Origin: Psychrobacter okhotskensis
GTDB lineage: Bacteria > Pseudomonadota > Gammaproteobacteria > Pseudomonadales > Moraxellaceae
DNA: 64,000 nt
Assembly: GCF_013248965.1 (NCBI RefSeq)
Contig: NZ_JABRVQ010000014.1
Span: 1 to 64,000, forward strand
Direction: 5' to 3'
Numbering within the stretch: position 1 is the first letter of the stretch; each line of letters starts with the position of its first letter. Both the position numbers and the translations under genes were made by a program. Below, one piece after another: positions 16,121 to 25,783 of this stretch. The notes below the pieces were generated by a model. That model was not told the DNA's origin, ran no database searches, and saw only the letters and a program-made list of their open reading frames with translations.

Positions 16121-17779
16121 ATGTTATTATCTCACCACGCTCGACTGCTTGAGCTTTGGCGTATCGCTGCCAGCTACCGTATTGATACTCATTTTTCAGT
16201 TGAAGAAGCACCGCAGTTGCAACCTTTGGCGCGTTTAATTCGCTTGCATCCGGCAGCGTGGGGTAAAAAACATCAACCCAATGCGATTAAGTATGCGCTT
16301 GAAGACATGGGTACGTTATTTTTAAAACTGGGTCAACTGCTTTCGACGCGCCGCGATTTGGTGCCGCCTGAGATTATCGAGCAATTGGTGCAGCTACAAG
16401 ACAAAGTCAAGCCTTTCGACTCGGACGTTGCTATTGCCCAAATTCAAGACCCAAAAAATGGTTTGGGTCAATCTATCGCCACGCTATTTGCCCGCTTTGA
16501 TGTTAAGCCGTTAGCAGCAGCTTCTATCGCTCAAGTACATACGGCGGCTCTACATGATGGTCGTGAAGTAGTGGTAAAGGTGGTTCGTCCTGATATTCGT
16601 ACTACCATTATCTCTGACTTTGAGCTACTGCGTGAGCTTGCCAATTGGGCATCGGCGCGTATCGAAGCGGCGCGTGCCATCCATATCGTTGATATTGTCG
16701 AAGACTATCGCCAAGTGATGCTGAATGAATTGGATTTAACGTTAGAGGCGGACAATACCACGCAGATGCGTAATAACTTCTTGGGTTCAGCACTGATGTA
16801 TGTGCCTGAAGTTTATGATGCGGCCAAAAACGTCATGGTGATGGAGCGTATCCAAGGCGTTCCTATCTCGCAAGTTGAGGTGTTTGATAAGCTTGGTTAT
16901 GACCGAGCAGCATTGGCAAAGAAAGGCTTAACGATATTTTTTACCCAAGTATTTCGCGATAACTTTTTTCATGCCGATATGCATCCGGGTAATGTCTTTG
17001 TAGAAACGCCGCCAGTCAAAACACTCACTGCAGATATGGCAGCGGTAGATTTGGGTCATGAGCCACGCTATATTGGTCTTGATTGCGCCATAATGGGTAC
17101 GCTATCAAAAGACGATCAGCTTATCGTCGCGCGTATGCTGTTGGCGGTAATGAATAACAACTTTACGGCGATGGTTGATATCGTCAGCCGTGCTGGTTGG
17201 ATACCGCCCAATACCGATAAGCATGCTTTAATGCGCGATATGAAACGTACTGTCGGCCCGATGCTGCAAAAATCTATTAATGATATCGACTTTGCTGGTG
17301 TGTTAATGCAGATTTTAGATATCGCCCGTCGCCACCATATGAGTATTCCGCCGCAATTAATGCTGCTACTTAAAACCTTGGTGCATGTCGAAGGACTTGG
17401 TCGTGATTTATATCCTGACCTTGATATCTGGTCGCTCGCCAAGCCCATTTTAAGTAGCTGGATTAAAGAGCAGCTCGATCCGATGCGTAACTTGCAACAC
17501 TTACGCCAGCAGTTGCCAGAGATTTTATTATCAACGACTGATATTCCTAAGCTACTAGATCAAGGTCTACAAAGCCTTGCCTCACAAGGGTCGCGCCAAG
17601 ACAGTCAGCTGCGAGAAATACAGCAGATACGCGCTGACATGCTTAATGATCGTCGCCGTGATTGGCTAGCGCTGTCAGGTTTTGCCGTGTTTATTGCCAT
17701 CGCTACACAAGTCGGTTGGTTTGCGCCTATCTTTTATTTATTGGCTATGATTGTCGTTATTTGGCGGGTTCTAGCTTAA
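16121..17779 (+). CDS. ubiB: Ubiquinone biosynthesis kinase-like protein UbiB (ABC1/ADCK family)
   Basis: A 552-residue member of the ABC1/UbiB atypical kinases, needed for ubiquinone synthesis. Visible features: the KxGQ motif in FLKLGQLLSTRRDLVPPEI, the alanine-rich loop PLAAASIAQVHTA, the lysine in VVVKVVRPD, the Glu-rich ELDLTLEADN, the catalytic region FFHADMHPGNVFV and the acidic VDLGHEPRYIGLDCAIMG with an insert relative to the usual DFG-like segment. Two C-terminal membrane helices (about 515-552) anchor it. The frame extends to a TTG at 16094, but the ATG at 16121 (MLLSHHARLLELWRI) fits relatives. It is last in the ubiE-ubiJ-ubiB operon. Confidence 0.95.
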   Translation: MLLSHHARLLELWRIAASYRIDTHFSVEEAPQLQPLARLIRLHPAAWGKKHQPNAIKYALEDMGTLFLKLGQLLSTRRDLVPPEIIEQLVQLQDKVKPFDSDVAIAQIQDPKNGLGQSIATLFARFDVKPLAAASIAQVHTAALHDGREVVVKVVRPDIRTTIISDFELLRELANWASARIEAARAIHIVDIVEDYRQVMLNELDLTLEADNTTQMRNNFLGSALMYVPEVYDAAKNVMVMERIQGVPISQVEVFDKLGYDRAALAKKGLTIFFTQVFRDNFFHADMHPGNVFVETPPVKTLTADMAAVDLGHEPRYIGLDCAIMGTLSKDDQLIVARMLLAVMNNNFTAMVDIVSRAGWIPPNTDKHALMRDMKRTVGPMLQKSINDIDFAGVLMQILDIARRHHMSIPPQLMLLLKTLVHVEGLGRDLYPDLDIWSLAKPILSSWIKEQLDPMRNLQHLRQQLPEILLSTTDIPKLLDQGLQSLASQGSRQDSQLREIQQIRADMLNDRRRDWLALSGFAVFIAIATQVGWFAPIFYLLAMIVVIWRVLA

Positions 17780-17807
17780 GCATATTTTTGAGCTTTATAT
17801 CCTTCAT

Positions 17808-17856
17808 AAAAAATGCGCCTACTTTTAATGATTTAAATTAAAAGTAGGCGCATTTT
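17808..17856. terminator. Bidirectional terminator between ubiB and ruvB
   Basis: AAAATGCGCCTACTTTTAAT is mirrored by ATTAAAAGTAGGCGCATTTT, a perfect 20-bp stem with a 7-base loop, between two converging operons. Confidence 0.93.
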
Positions 17857-17866
17857 GTTTTCATTA

Positions 17867-18862
17867 TTAAAGCATTTGATCAATCGCCATCTGCGTTAAT
17901 ACCCGACCACGCGCCGTACGTAATACATAACCTTGCTGAATGAGGTATGGCTCAATCACATCCTCAAGCGTACCGCGATCCTCAGCCATAGCCGCTGCGA
18001 CTGCTTCAACGCCAGCTGGACCACCATCAAAACGCTCGTGTAATATCTCAATATAACGTCTGTCCAGATGGTCAAGACCACGTCTATCAACGGCCAGCAT
18101 ATCGAGTGCACTACCCGCAATCGCACCATTGATACTACCGTCGCCTCTCACTTCAGCATAATCACGCACACGGCGCAGTAAACGATTGGCAATCCTTGGC
18201 GTCCCACGTGCACGGCGCGCGATCTCTACCGCCCCGTCTTCACTCATCGGTACACGCATCAAGCGGGCGGCACGACTCACAATCGTCGTCAAGTCAGCTA
18301 TATTGTAAAACTCTAAGCGCTGCACAATCCCAAAACGATCACGCAATGGCGACGTCAGCAGACCTGCTCGGGTGGTTGCCGCAACTAGAGTAAAGGGCGG
18401 CAAATCAAGCTTGATAGAACGCGCCGCCGGCCCTTCGCCAATCATAATATCTAGCTGAAAATCTTCCATCGCTGGATACAGTATCTCTTCAATGACCGAA
18501 CTCAAACGATGGATTTCATCGATAAATAGGACATCACCTTCTTCTAAATTGGTCAGCATCGCTGCCAAATCACCTGGACGCTCAAGCACTGGCCCTGAGG
18601 TAGAACGCAGATTACCACCCATCTCACGAGCAATAATATTGGCAAGCGTGGTTTTACCCAAACCTGGTGGACCAAAAATCAGTGTATGATCCAATGGCTC
18701 ACCACGACCACGTGCCGCACCAATAAAAACTTCCATCTGCTCACGCACCACCGGCTGACCAATGTATTCAGCCAATAATGCCGGTCGAATATTGGAGTCA
18801 GGCGCATCACCTGCCCCCTCGAATGGATTAATCAAACGATCTTGCATCATATGTTTTATCAT
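17867..18862 (-). CDS. ruvB: Holliday junction branch-migration ATPase RuvB
   Basis: A 331-residue AAA+ ATPase that drives Holliday junction branch migration with RuvA. Features: [18 protein letters not shown], Walker [10 protein letters not shown], Walker B FIDEIHRL, sensor 1 [19 protein letters not shown], arginine finger in this segment, and the C-terminal winged helix ending in [14 protein letters not shown]. The true start may be one of two further ATG codons ([12 protein letters not shown]), four to five codons in, as IKHM is not typical. It lies 172 bp after ruvA with a terminator-like hairpin between. Confidence 0.97.
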   Translation of the reverse strand: MIKHMMQDRLINPFEGAGDAPDSNIRPALLAEYIGQPVVREQMEVFIGAARGRGEPLDHTLIFGPPGLGKTTLANIIAREMGGNLRSTSGPVLERPGDLAAMLTNLEEGDVLFIDEIHRLSSVIEEILYPAMEDFQLDIMIGEGPAARSIKLDLPPFTLVAATTRAGLLTSPLRDRFGIVQRLEFYNIADLTTIVSRAARLMRVPMSEDGAVEIARRARGTPRIANRLLRRVRDYAEVRGDGSINGAIAGSALDMLAVDRRGLDHLDRRYIEILHERFDGGPAGVEAVAAAMAEDRGTLEDVIEPYLIQQGYVLRTARGRVLTQMAIDQML

Positions 18863-18960
18863 TATATTAAAAAATTAGGTATAAATAGCATAACCAAACG
18901 CTACGCATAAGTCATGCAAAACATCATAAAGCAGAGAGTCAATAAAACACAGTCTAAAAC

Positions 18961-18990
18961 AAAAATAAGCGACAATGAATGTCGCTTATC
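18961..18990 (-). terminator. Terminator or attenuator between ruvA and ruvB
   Basis: On the minus strand, ATAAGCGACA-TTCAT-TGTCGCTTAT is followed by TTTTG. It lies after ruvA and before ruvB, so ruvB would depend on read-through or its own promoter. Confidence 0.8.
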
Positions 18991-19034
18991 TGTTTAATAT
19001 TAAGAGATGTTGTTGCTACTCGTAAGTCGAATGA

Positions 19035-19655
19035 TTAAAAGCCAGAGAGCTGTTGCAACGTGGCTTTTAGCAAACCTTGGGTATCGGCAAAGGTATCGCC
19101 ATTACTTTTAGCAGCTTTAATCGCTTGCTGAGCTTCTCTTTCTTTATAGCCAAGACTGATCAAAGCGCCTTCAACCTCAGCGATGATGTTGCCCTCGTGA
19201 GACACCTCAGCAGGTTGCATAGCAAACTCTAAATGACCGCTATCGACTTCAATATTTTTCAGCTTATCTTTTAGCTCAATCAATAGGCGCTGTGCTGTCT
19301 TTTTACCAATACCCGGGATACGGGTTAATGCCGTCTCTGACTCTTGCTCGACGTGCATTTTTAGCTCAGCAGCTGACATTGCCGATAGCATGGCTAATGC
19401 CATTTTTGCGCCAACGCCATTTATTTTAATCAATTGACGAAAGACATCGCGCTCTTTACGATCGATAAAACCATAAAGCAGCTGCGCATCTTCACGCACA
19501 TGAAAATGCGTCCAAATGCTCGCCTGCTCGTTGAGACGCAACTGGCAAAATGACGGTAGCGGTAGCTCAATATCATAGCCGACACCAGAGGTGGTCATGA
19601 CACAGGCAGTCGGTGCCATCAAATACTGCACTTGTCCGCTAATCAATCCAATCAT
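19035..19655 (-). CDS. ruvA: Holliday junction DNA-binding protein RuvA
   Basis: The 206-residue protein binds Holliday junctions as a tetramer and loads RuvB. It begins MIGLISGQVQYLM and has an N-terminal OB fold (VGYDIELPLPS, LLYGFIDRKERDVFRQLIKI), two helix-hairpin-helix motifs (NGVGAKMALAML and IPGIGKKTAQRLLIELKDKL) and the flexible acidic linker before the C-terminal RuvB-binding domain (LISLGYKEREAQQAI). Normal length. ruvC is not next to it; it lies at 35327. Confidence 0.97.
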   Translation of the reverse strand: MIGLISGQVQYLMAPTACVMTTSGVGYDIELPLPSFCQLRLNEQASIWTHFHVREDAQLLYGFIDRKERDVFRQLIKINGVGAKMALAMLSAMSAAELKMHVEQESETALTRIPGIGKKTAQRLLIELKDKLKNIEVDSGHLEFAMQPAEVSHEGNIIAEVEGALISLGYKEREAQQAIKAAKSNGDTFADTQGLLKATLQQLSGF

Positions 19656-19758
19656 AACCCACTATCTCTTATAAGAATTATCATAAAATTCAGCCAGCTG
19701 CAGAACGAAATATCTCAATAATCATTTATTCGATAAGTACTTTTTAACGTCAAATCTA

Positions 19759-20793
19759 CTAATAAAAATCGACCATACCTTCAAGACTAATAGGGCGAAT
19801 CTTATGTGCTTGACCAGCAGAACCAAAAGCTTCAAAACGATTGGTACAGATATCTGACATCGCAACCATAGACGCTTTAAAGTATTTACGGGGATCAAAC
19901 TCGCTTGGGTTTTCTACTAAGAATTTACGGATTGCACCTGTTGATGCCAAACGTAAATCGGTATCGATATTGACTTTACGGACACCATGCTTAATCGCTT
20001 CAACGATTTGCTCAACCGGTACACCATAAGTCTCACCAATATCACCGCCATTTTCATTGATGACTTTAAGCCACTCTTGCGGCACTGACGACGAACCATG
20101 CATGACCAAATGGGTGTTAGGGATACGGGCATGAATCTCTTTTACGCGCTCAATGGATAAGATATCGCCCGTCGGTGGACGCGTGAATTTATACGCACCG
20201 TGACTGGTACCAATGGCAATGGCTAGCGCATCAACGTTGGTGTCTTTAACGAACTGCTCAGCTTCATCAGCACTGGTCAATAGCTGCTCGTGATCTAATA
20301 TACCTTCTGCTCCAGAGCCGTCTTCTTCGCCTGCCATACCGGTCTCAAGGCTACCTAAGCAACCAATTTCGCCTTCTACCGACACGCCACATGCGTGTGC
20401 CATCTTGACGACTTCGCGAGTCACGCTGGCATTATAATCATAGTCCATTGGCGTTTTGCCATCTTCACCGAGCGAGCCGTCCATCATCACTGATGAGAAG
20501 CCAAGCTGAATTGAGCGCTGGCAAATAGCAGGTGACATACCATGATCCTGATGCATCACTACTGGGATATGTGGCCACTCTTCGATAGCTGCGATAATCA
20601 AATGACGTAAAAACGCCGACCCTGCATAACTACGTGCTCCAGCACTGGCTTGGACGATGACAGGTGAGTCACAGGCGTCGGCCGCCATCATAATTGCACG
20701 CATCTGCTCTAAGTTGTTGACGTTAAAAGCAGGAACACCATAGCTATGCTCAGCAGCATGATCCAAAAGTTGACGTAAAGATATTAAGGACAT
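19759..20793 (-). CDS. fba: Class II fructose-bisphosphate aldolase
   Basis: A 344-residue zinc aldolase splitting fructose 1,6-bisphosphate. Of the two class II types it resembles the Calvin-cycle/CbbA type: [36 protein letters not shown] (zinc His), [19 protein letters not shown] with [29 protein letters not shown] and [11 protein letters not shown]. With pgk and gpmI in the same 15 kb it belongs to lower glycolysis/gluconeogenesis. The ATG follows a GA-rich stretch (CAGAGAGCG). A 370-bp gene-poor space lies upstream. Confidence 0.97.
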   Translation of the reverse strand: MSLISLRQLLDHAAEHSYGVPAFNVNNLEQMRAIMMAADACDSPVIVQASAGARSYAGSAFLRHLIIAAIEEWPHIPVVMHQDHGMSPAICQRSIQLGFSSVMMDGSLGEDGKTPMDYDYNASVTREVVKMAHACGVSVEGEIGCLGSLETGMAGEEDGSGAEGILDHEQLLTSADEAEQFVKDTNVDALAIAIGTSHGAYKFTRPPTGDILSIERVKEIHARIPNTHLVMHGSSSVPQEWLKVINENGGDIGETYGVPVEQIVEAIKHGVRKVNIDTDLRLASTGAIRKFLVENPSEFDPRKYFKASMVAMSDICTNRFEAFGSAGQAHKIRPISLEGMVDFY

Positions 20794-21163
20794 AAAACGC
20801 TCTCTGATTAGATTTTAAAATAAATACTTGTAACTATGTGGTGATTACAAGTGTTCTATCCTCGCTGCAAGGTCGTTAAATCGACAAGCAGCACTATAGA
20901 ACGGGTGGGAAAAAATGCAGGATTTTGATTAGCAATTAGCACGCGCCGATTATAGCAAATTTTGATCGTGCTTCGTAGCGGTTGCACGACTATTTATTGA
21001 GATGACAGGTTTGGGTTCACGAATTATTCACGGTATTGGATGTTTAAATTTATTAATCGATACAACGCAAAAAGCCTTGGCGATTACCAAAGCTTTCTAA
21101 ATATTTTGAGGGCTTATATAGCAACTGGTATTTATAACCGATGCTTAAAATCAAAACTACTAA
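20794..21163. other. Gap upstream of fba
   Basis: No gene is seen. It should hold the fba promoter (minus strand) near 20850-20960 and contains the terminator of the lipoprotein gene at 21069-21096. Confidence 0.6.
21069..21096 (-). terminator. Terminator of the Ala-rich lipoprotein gene
   Basis: On the minus strand AAAGCTTTGG-TAATCG-CCAAGGCTTTTT forms a stem ending in T residues, about 65 bp after the stop codon. Confidence 0.78.
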
Positions 21164-21550
21164 TTAGTACTGTTGTTCTGCTTCTACGGCATTTTCACTA
21201 GCTTTATCTTCAACAGCAGCTGCACCATCAGCAACCGCGCCAGCAGTAGCAGATACGGCTTCATTTGCGCCTACCACAACCGCTTCACCAGTATTTGCTA
21301 GTGCATCAGTAGCAGCGGCACCAGCATTATCAGCGCCTTCGGCGACTTCAGCACCAGCATTTTGTGCAGCAGCTTCAGCTTCAGCAGCAGCGGCTTCTGT
21401 TTCAGCAGCGGCAGCGTCAGTGTTAGCAGCAGCGTCATCACCCGCTGACTCAGCAGCAGCTTCAGTTTTCTCTTGCGTTTCTTGGCTACATGCAGTGATT
21501 GCAAAAGTACCAGCAAGTACGCTAGCAAGTAATAAATGGCGTTTTAACAT
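21164..21550 (-). CDS. Small Ala/Glu-rich lipoprotein
   Basis: The 128-residue product starts with a lipoprotein signal peptide (MLKRHLLLASVLAGTFAITA) and lipobox ITAC, so Cys21 would be lipidated. The mature part is about 40 percent Ala with Glu, Asp, Asn, Val and Thr, no aromatic residue until the final Tyr, and repeated EAAAA-like units, which suggests a long helix or a disordered tether. The frame is open 12 codons further up, but AGAGG stands seven bases before the ATG at 21550. It resembles no family I can name beyond low-complexity Moraxellaceae lipoproteins. It sits alone between fba and pgk with its own terminator. Confidence 0.82.
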   Translation of the reverse strand: MLKRHLLLASVLAGTFAITACSQETQEKTEAAAESAGDDAAANTDAAAAETEAAAAEAEAAAQNAGAEVAEGADNAGAAATDALANTGEAVVVGANEAVSATAGAVADGAAAVEDKASENAVEAEQQY

Positions 21551-21843
21551 AATAAACCTCTCGTAAATAAAGCATGTCAAATACATGATTTGCGCTATTT
21601 TATAGAGTGCAAATTAGACATGCAATAATAATTTTCAGTATAGAAACAAATAATTACTACTTAATAATAATCCGTGCCTGTTCGTACTTAGTGCTTTCAT
21701 ACTAGCAAGTTAAACAAGAATGATAAGACAAATACCACAGTCACCCTATTATTTTTATAGCCTAACTTTTTATAGAGTAACTTAGATGCTCATCATAGGT
21801 TGTACATCTAATGTTACTCAATTGCTGAAGTATCGTTAAGCAG

Positions 21844-23046
21844 TTATGCTCTAATTTGTAATGCAGCAACGGCAGGTAATACCTTGCCTTCTACGAACTC
21901 TAAGAAGGCACCACCACCCGTTGACATATAGCTCACGCCATCGGCTACTTGATATTTATCGATAGCAGCTAAAGTATCACCGCCGCCAGCGATTGAAAAA
22001 CCTTGACTATTTTTGACTGCATCTGCCACTATTTGCGTCCCATGACCGAAAGCATCCACCTCAAAAACCCCCACTGGACCATTCCACAAAATGGTCTTTG
22101 CATTAGTAATAGCCTCAGCCAATTGCTTGGCGCTTTCTGGAGCGATATCTAATATCATATCATTGTCGCCAATCGCATCAACTGACTTGATGGTAGCAGT
22201 GGCTTGTTGTAATGAGCCAGTAAAGTCAGCAAAATCGATCTCATTTTTATCAGCGACAACAACATACTCAGGCAATAAAATCTCAGTTTTAGTCATAATG
22301 TCACGAGCGGTATCGAGCAAATCTGCTTCATATAAAGACGCACCAACACTATGACCTTGTGCTGCTAAGAAAGTATTGGCAATACCGCCACCAACGATAA
22401 TTTGGGCGCACACTTCTGCCAAGCTGTGTAGTACTTCTAGCTTGGTAGATACTTTTGAGCCACCAACAATGGCTAGCATCGGTTGCGCTGGCGTTTCAAG
22501 CGCTAAGCTCAAGGCATCAAGCTCAGCGGCCAATAATGGTCCTGCACAGACTGTCTTGTCGGCTTGATGCATCGCTTGGGTCACACCCTCCGTTGACGCT
22601 TGTGCACGGTGAGCAGTACCAAAAGCATCCATCACAAACACATCGCACAAATCTGCATAAGTGTGCGCCAAATCGGCATCGTTTTTCTTCTCGCCTTTAT
22701 TAAAGCGCACGTTTTCTAGTAGTACCACTTCACCTGCTTTGATTGAAACACCCTGAGTCAGATAGTCTGTGTTTAAACTAACGGGCGCGGCCAATTTGTC
22801 GCTTAAATAGTCAGCAACAGGTGCTAGAGAGTAGATCGATTCAAAACTTCCTTCGGTTGGCCGACCGAGATGTGAGCAGACAATCACCGCCGCGCCTTTT
22901 TCTAACGCCATTTTAATCGTAGGTAAACTTGCTTGCAAGCGAGCTGCACTCGTAACCTTGCCGTCTTTAATAGGCACATTGAGATCCTCTCGAATCAATA
23001 CAACCTTCTCTTTTAAATCAAGCTCACTCATACGCAAAAAATTCAT
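21844..23046 (-). CDS. pgk: Phosphoglycerate kinase
   Basis: The 400-residue glycolytic kinase transfers phosphate from 1,3-bisphosphoglycerate to ADP. Signature [15 protein letters not shown] lies at the N-terminus (about 15-29), followed by [50 protein letters not shown], and the nucleotide site [17 protein letters not shown] with GGGDTLAAI and [10 protein letters not shown] near the C-terminus. Length is normal for the bacterial enzyme. No other glycolytic gene is directly in the operon; fba is 1 kb downstream on the strand behind the lipoprotein gene. Confidence 0.98.
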   Translation of the reverse strand: MNFLRMSELDLKEKVVLIREDLNVPIKDGKVTSAARLQASLPTIKMALEKGAAVIVCSHLGRPTEGSFESIYSLAPVADYLSDKLAAPVSLNTDYLTQGVSIKAGEVVLLENVRFNKGEKKNDADLAHTYADLCDVFVMDAFGTAHRAQASTEGVTQAMHQADKTVCAGPLLAAELDALSLALETPAQPMLAIVGGSKVSTKLEVLHSLAEVCAQIIVGGGIANTFLAAQGHSVGASLYEADLLDTARDIMTKTEILLPEYVVVADKNEIDFADFTGSLQQATATIKSVDAIGDNDMILDIAPESAKQLAEAITNAKTILWNGPVGVFEVDAFGHGTQIVADAVKNSQGFSIAGGGDTLAAIDKYQVADGVSYMSTGGGAFLEFVEGKVLPAVAALQIRA

Positions 23047-23537
23047 TACCTGCTCCTATGCATCAGTCTGTCTGTTAATCAATCGTTTTATGGCTTTATT
23101 CAATGGTTTTTCATTCAATGATTTTTCGAAAAGGGGTATGACCAGCCATTTCTTATAATCGTATCTCTTCTATCGGCTGGCTTTGCTCATGTTAGTTTAT
23201 AAAATAGGTCTGACAATCTTCAAAAGCGGTGTATTCTACCAGTTTTCTAACGATTGCTCACAAGGAACTGCTATAAATTTTGGCGACTGTAGCGACATAA
23301 AAACTGTGACGACATCAAGATTGGGATAGTGCTTACCTTAACGGGGCACTGCGGCAGCCATATCGTGCGCTTGCTACCTGAAGTTCGTTTTAAGTACTTT
23401 AAAAGTCAGTAACATTTCGTGGTGGTACTCAATAGTCAGGCTGTTTATGATAGAAAGACGCTTTATAATAAAGTGCCTATTTATAACAATTTTATAATAA
23501 TTGCGCTCGACAATAACAATAACCTCAGGAGAATAAA
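23047..23537. other. Divergent gap between pgk and the DksA-like gene
   Basis: No conserved gene is seen. The left part should carry the pgk promoter (minus strand). The stretch 23285-23460 is less AT-rich than the rest and has a short AGTGC/GCACT pairing, but I recognise no RNA family. Two TATAAT-like boxes at about 23463 and 23491 may serve the DksA-like gene. Confidence 0.5.
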
Positions 23538-23867
23538 ATGACTATTGATGTCAATAATGCCAAGCAAAACTTGTTAAAGCTTAAAAAAGAATATGAAACA
23601 AGGATTGATAAAATAGAAGATCATATCCAAAACCCACAAGATGACCTTAACGAGCATTGGGAAGATCAAGCCATCTCCTATCGTCAGAACGATATGCGCC
23701 AAAGTCTGAGAGATGAAGCGCGCCAAAATTTAGTCTATGTCGAAAATGCCTTGAGCCGTATCGAAAATGGCACTTATGGCGAGTGTGAGGTATGCGGCAA
23801 GCAAATTGAAGAGCAACGTTTACAAGCATTACCTTATGCCACCTTATGTATGGATCATGCTAAATAA
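23538..23867 (+). CDS. TraR/DksA family zinc-finger protein
   Basis: A 109-residue protein with an N-terminal helical coiled-coil (about 5-75) and a C-terminal zinc finger CEVCGKQIEEQRLQALPYAT...CMDH, so Cys-x2-Cys with Cys-x2-His (about 82-107). Shorter than true DksA (about 150 residues). Proteins of this type bind the RNA polymerase secondary channel (DksA) or have unknown roles (YbiI, YocK-like). The segment before the finger (LSRIENGTYGECEVCG) is the common family pattern. An RBS (CAGGAG) precedes the ATG. It stands alone, convergent with the thiE-like gene. Confidence 0.9.
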   Translation: MTIDVNNAKQNLLKLKKEYETRIDKIEDHIQNPQDDLNEHWEDQAISYRQNDMRQSLRDEARQNLVYVENALSRIENGTYGECEVCGKQIEEQRLQALPYATLCMDHAK

Positions 23868-23928
23868 CGTATTTTTTGATAAATCTCGCTAGAGCATCTC
23901 ATCGTTTATTCGAGCATTATATCTATTA

Positions 23929-24597
23929 TTAAGCAGGTGTACTCCACTCGTTGAGCGCCTGCTGCCACTGTTGACAACGTTTAGCTATTTTATGTTCTGG
24001 CAAATCCATAATATCCCCTACTACTGCCACATAAGCAATCGGCAAACCTGCCAGCTCAACGATATTTTCTGCAGTCAAGCCGCCTATGACGCATAGTGCA
24101 ATACCCTGCTGACATCCATCGACCAGCTGCTGACGCGAAATAACGGCTGCCTTAGGTTTGGTCGTAGAGGCAAATACTGCACCCATTGCAGCATAACTGG
24201 CGCCAGCAGCGTGCGCTCCTTTTACCAGCTCTACATTGCCATGACAGGTGCGACCAATAATTTGATCTGCTAATAGATCTTGCTTGGCATCTTTAATTTC
24301 ACCATCTTCTTGCCCTAAGTGAACCCCAACGCCAAGCTTGGCAGCCAGCTTGATATCATCATTGATGACGACTGGCACATTGTATGCTTTAGCCAACTCA
24401 GCTATCTGTCTAGCCTCTTCGTATAAATGTGCGTCACCATCAGGCAATGACAGGACTTGCTTACGACGAATTTGTAACAGCCCGATAAACCCTGTCGCTA
24501 GTGCTGCTTCTAACTTGCGATACAGCAGCGCAAACTCATCATCATTGGTCAATAAGTATAGCTTTGGTGCTGGTGTGATAATCGATGCTTGAGTCAT
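23929..24597 (-). CDS. thiE: Thiamine phosphate synthase family protein (ThiE/TenI-like)
   Basis: The 222-residue TIM-barrel protein follows ThiE: LYLLTNDDEF at the start, LLQIRRKQV where ThiE has QLREK-type sequence, VVINDDIKLAAKLGVGVHLGQEDG, IIGRTCHGNVELVKGAHAAGASYAAMGAVFASTTKPKA, and VIGGLTAENIVELAG. ThiE joins the thiazole and pyrimidine halves of thiamine. Differences from classical ThiE (GAVFAST for GPIFPT, GRTCH for GVSCH) leave TenI-like or a divergent ThiE open. No other thi gene is nearby and no TPP riboswitch is seen. Its RBS (AGGA) abuts a TAGGAC/GTCCTA palindrome at 24608-24621. Confidence 0.8.
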   Translation of the reverse strand: MTQASIITPAPKLYLLTNDDEFALLYRKLEAALATGFIGLLQIRRKQVLSLPDGDAHLYEEARQIAELAKAYNVPVVINDDIKLAAKLGVGVHLGQEDGEIKDAKQDLLADQIIGRTCHGNVELVKGAHAAGASYAAMGAVFASTTKPKAAVISRQQLVDGCQQGIALCVIGGLTAENIVELAGLPIAYVAVVGDIMDLPEHKIAKRCQQWQQALNEWSTPA

Positions 24598-24634
24598 ATA
24601 ATTTTCCTAGGACACGTCCTAAATTTAACACAAT

Positions 24635-24668
24635 AAAAAGGCCGTTACATTACATAACAGCCTCTTTA
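24635..24668 (-). terminator. Terminator after pbpG
   Basis: On the minus strand GAGGCTGTTA-TGTAA-TGTAACGGCC is followed by TTTTTATT, just after the pbpG stop. Confidence 0.82.
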
Positions 24669-24688
24669 TACCCACTAAACCAATCCGC

Positions 24689-25783
24689 TTACACTGTACG
24701 GCGAGTCACCAAACTGTTTAGGATATTTTTGGCATCACCCCAACGCGTCGCTGAGCTGTTTGCGCCCAAAATGACAATAATAGCAGGACGGTTATTCACA
24801 CGGGTTTCCATTACCACACAACGACCTGCCTCATTAATAAAGCCGGTTTTTGAGATACCAATTGGATAATCGCCTGAACGGACTAGAGAGCTGGTATTGT
24901 TGGCTTTATAAGTACGGTTACCATTTGAGTAATTGGCCACGTAAAAGTCATAACTCTTAGTCGTAGAGAAGCGACGGATTACATCATAGTTACCAGCAGC
25001 ACGTACCATTTTTACCAAGTCATTTGACGAAGCCACATTACGTTTATCGAGACCCGTTGGATCACCAAAATAAGCCGTCGTCATGCCAAGCTCTTGCGCT
25101 TTACGGTTCATCGCTCGTATAAAGGCATCATAGCCGCCTGGATAGTTACGCGAGAGACTTTTGGCAGCAGGGTTTTCTGATTTCATCAATGCCATTAATA
25201 GCATTTCAGCACGATTCAAACGATCGCCAGATTTAAGGTTTGAGCTGGCGCGTTTTGGACCGACGAAATCTTCAGGATCTAGGGTAATCTCTTCACGCAT
25301 ATCAAGACCAGCATCTAACACCACCATCGCCGTCATTAGCTTGGTGATACTCGCCATAGGGCGGGCGACGTCGGCATTTTTTTCGTAAATAGATTCACCA
25401 GTTTCGGCATCGATCACCGCCACACTGCGCGAGTCAGTGCTAATCGGAATCATACTGCTGCTGCCAAAGCTACCGCGATAAGTGGTGTTATAGCTATTGG
25501 CGTTATTATAGCTGTTGTTGCTGCTACCGAAACTACTGGTCTTACTGTTCGTAATATTGGTCGTGCCATAGCCATTATCGACTTTTTTAATGGTCGAATC
25601 ATTAGACTTATACATGATATTACGTGCTTCAGACAAGCTATCAGCACCGCCCCAACTCATACGAGCACTAGAGCCAGTATCAGCGCTACCATTAATCGTA
25701 AGTGCAGCTTGCGCAATACTGCCCAGACTCAATGAAATCATAGCAACAACTAGCTGCTGTTTGGTTAATGGTAAGAGCTTCAT
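24689..25783 (-). CDS. pbpG: D-alanyl-D-alanine endopeptidase (PBP7)
   Basis: A low-molecular-weight penicillin-binding protein of the S11 peptidase family, 364 residues from the chosen start. A signal peptide (1-26, ending SIAQA) sends it to the periplasm. A Ser/Asn/Tyr-rich stretch (about 30-115) precedes the catalytic domain, longer than in E. coli PbpG. The active-site motifs are Ser145-x-x-Lys148 (ASITKLM), Ser202-Glu-Asn204 and Lys312-Thr-Gly. NYPGGYDAFI and FGDPTGLDKRN are typical of PbpG. It cuts cross-links in peptidoglycan. The frame starts ten codons earlier, but AGGGGGAAG directly precedes the ATG at 25783 and gives a proper signal peptide. Confidence 0.93.
   Translation of the reverse strand: MKLLPLTKQQLVVAMISLSLGSIAQAALTINGSADTGSSARMSWGGADSLSEARNIMYKSNDSTIKKVDNGYGTTNITNSKTSSFGSSNNSYNNANSYNTTYRGSFGSSSMIPISTDSRSVAVIDAETGESIYEKNADVARPMASITKLMTAMVVLDAGLDMREEITLDPEDFVGPKRASSNLKSGDRLNRAEMLLMALMKSENPAAKSLSRNYPGGYDAFIRAMNRKAQELGMTTAYFGDPTGLDKRNVASSNDLVKMVRAAGNYDVIRRFSTTKSYDFYVANYSNGNRTYKANNTSSLVRSGDYPIGISKTGFINEAGRCVVMETRVNNRPAIIVILGANSSATRWGDAKNILNSLVTRRTV

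Noticed and set aside
21298..21528. Leu/Lys-rich frame inside the lipoprotein gene
   Set aside because: The repeated Ala codons read in another frame give Leu runs; the lipoprotein frame has the signal peptide and ribosome binding site.
23285..23460. Possible small RNA in the pgk/dksA-like gap
   Set aside because: I could not match it to 4.5S RNA, RNase P RNA, tmRNA or any other family, and the pairings are weak.
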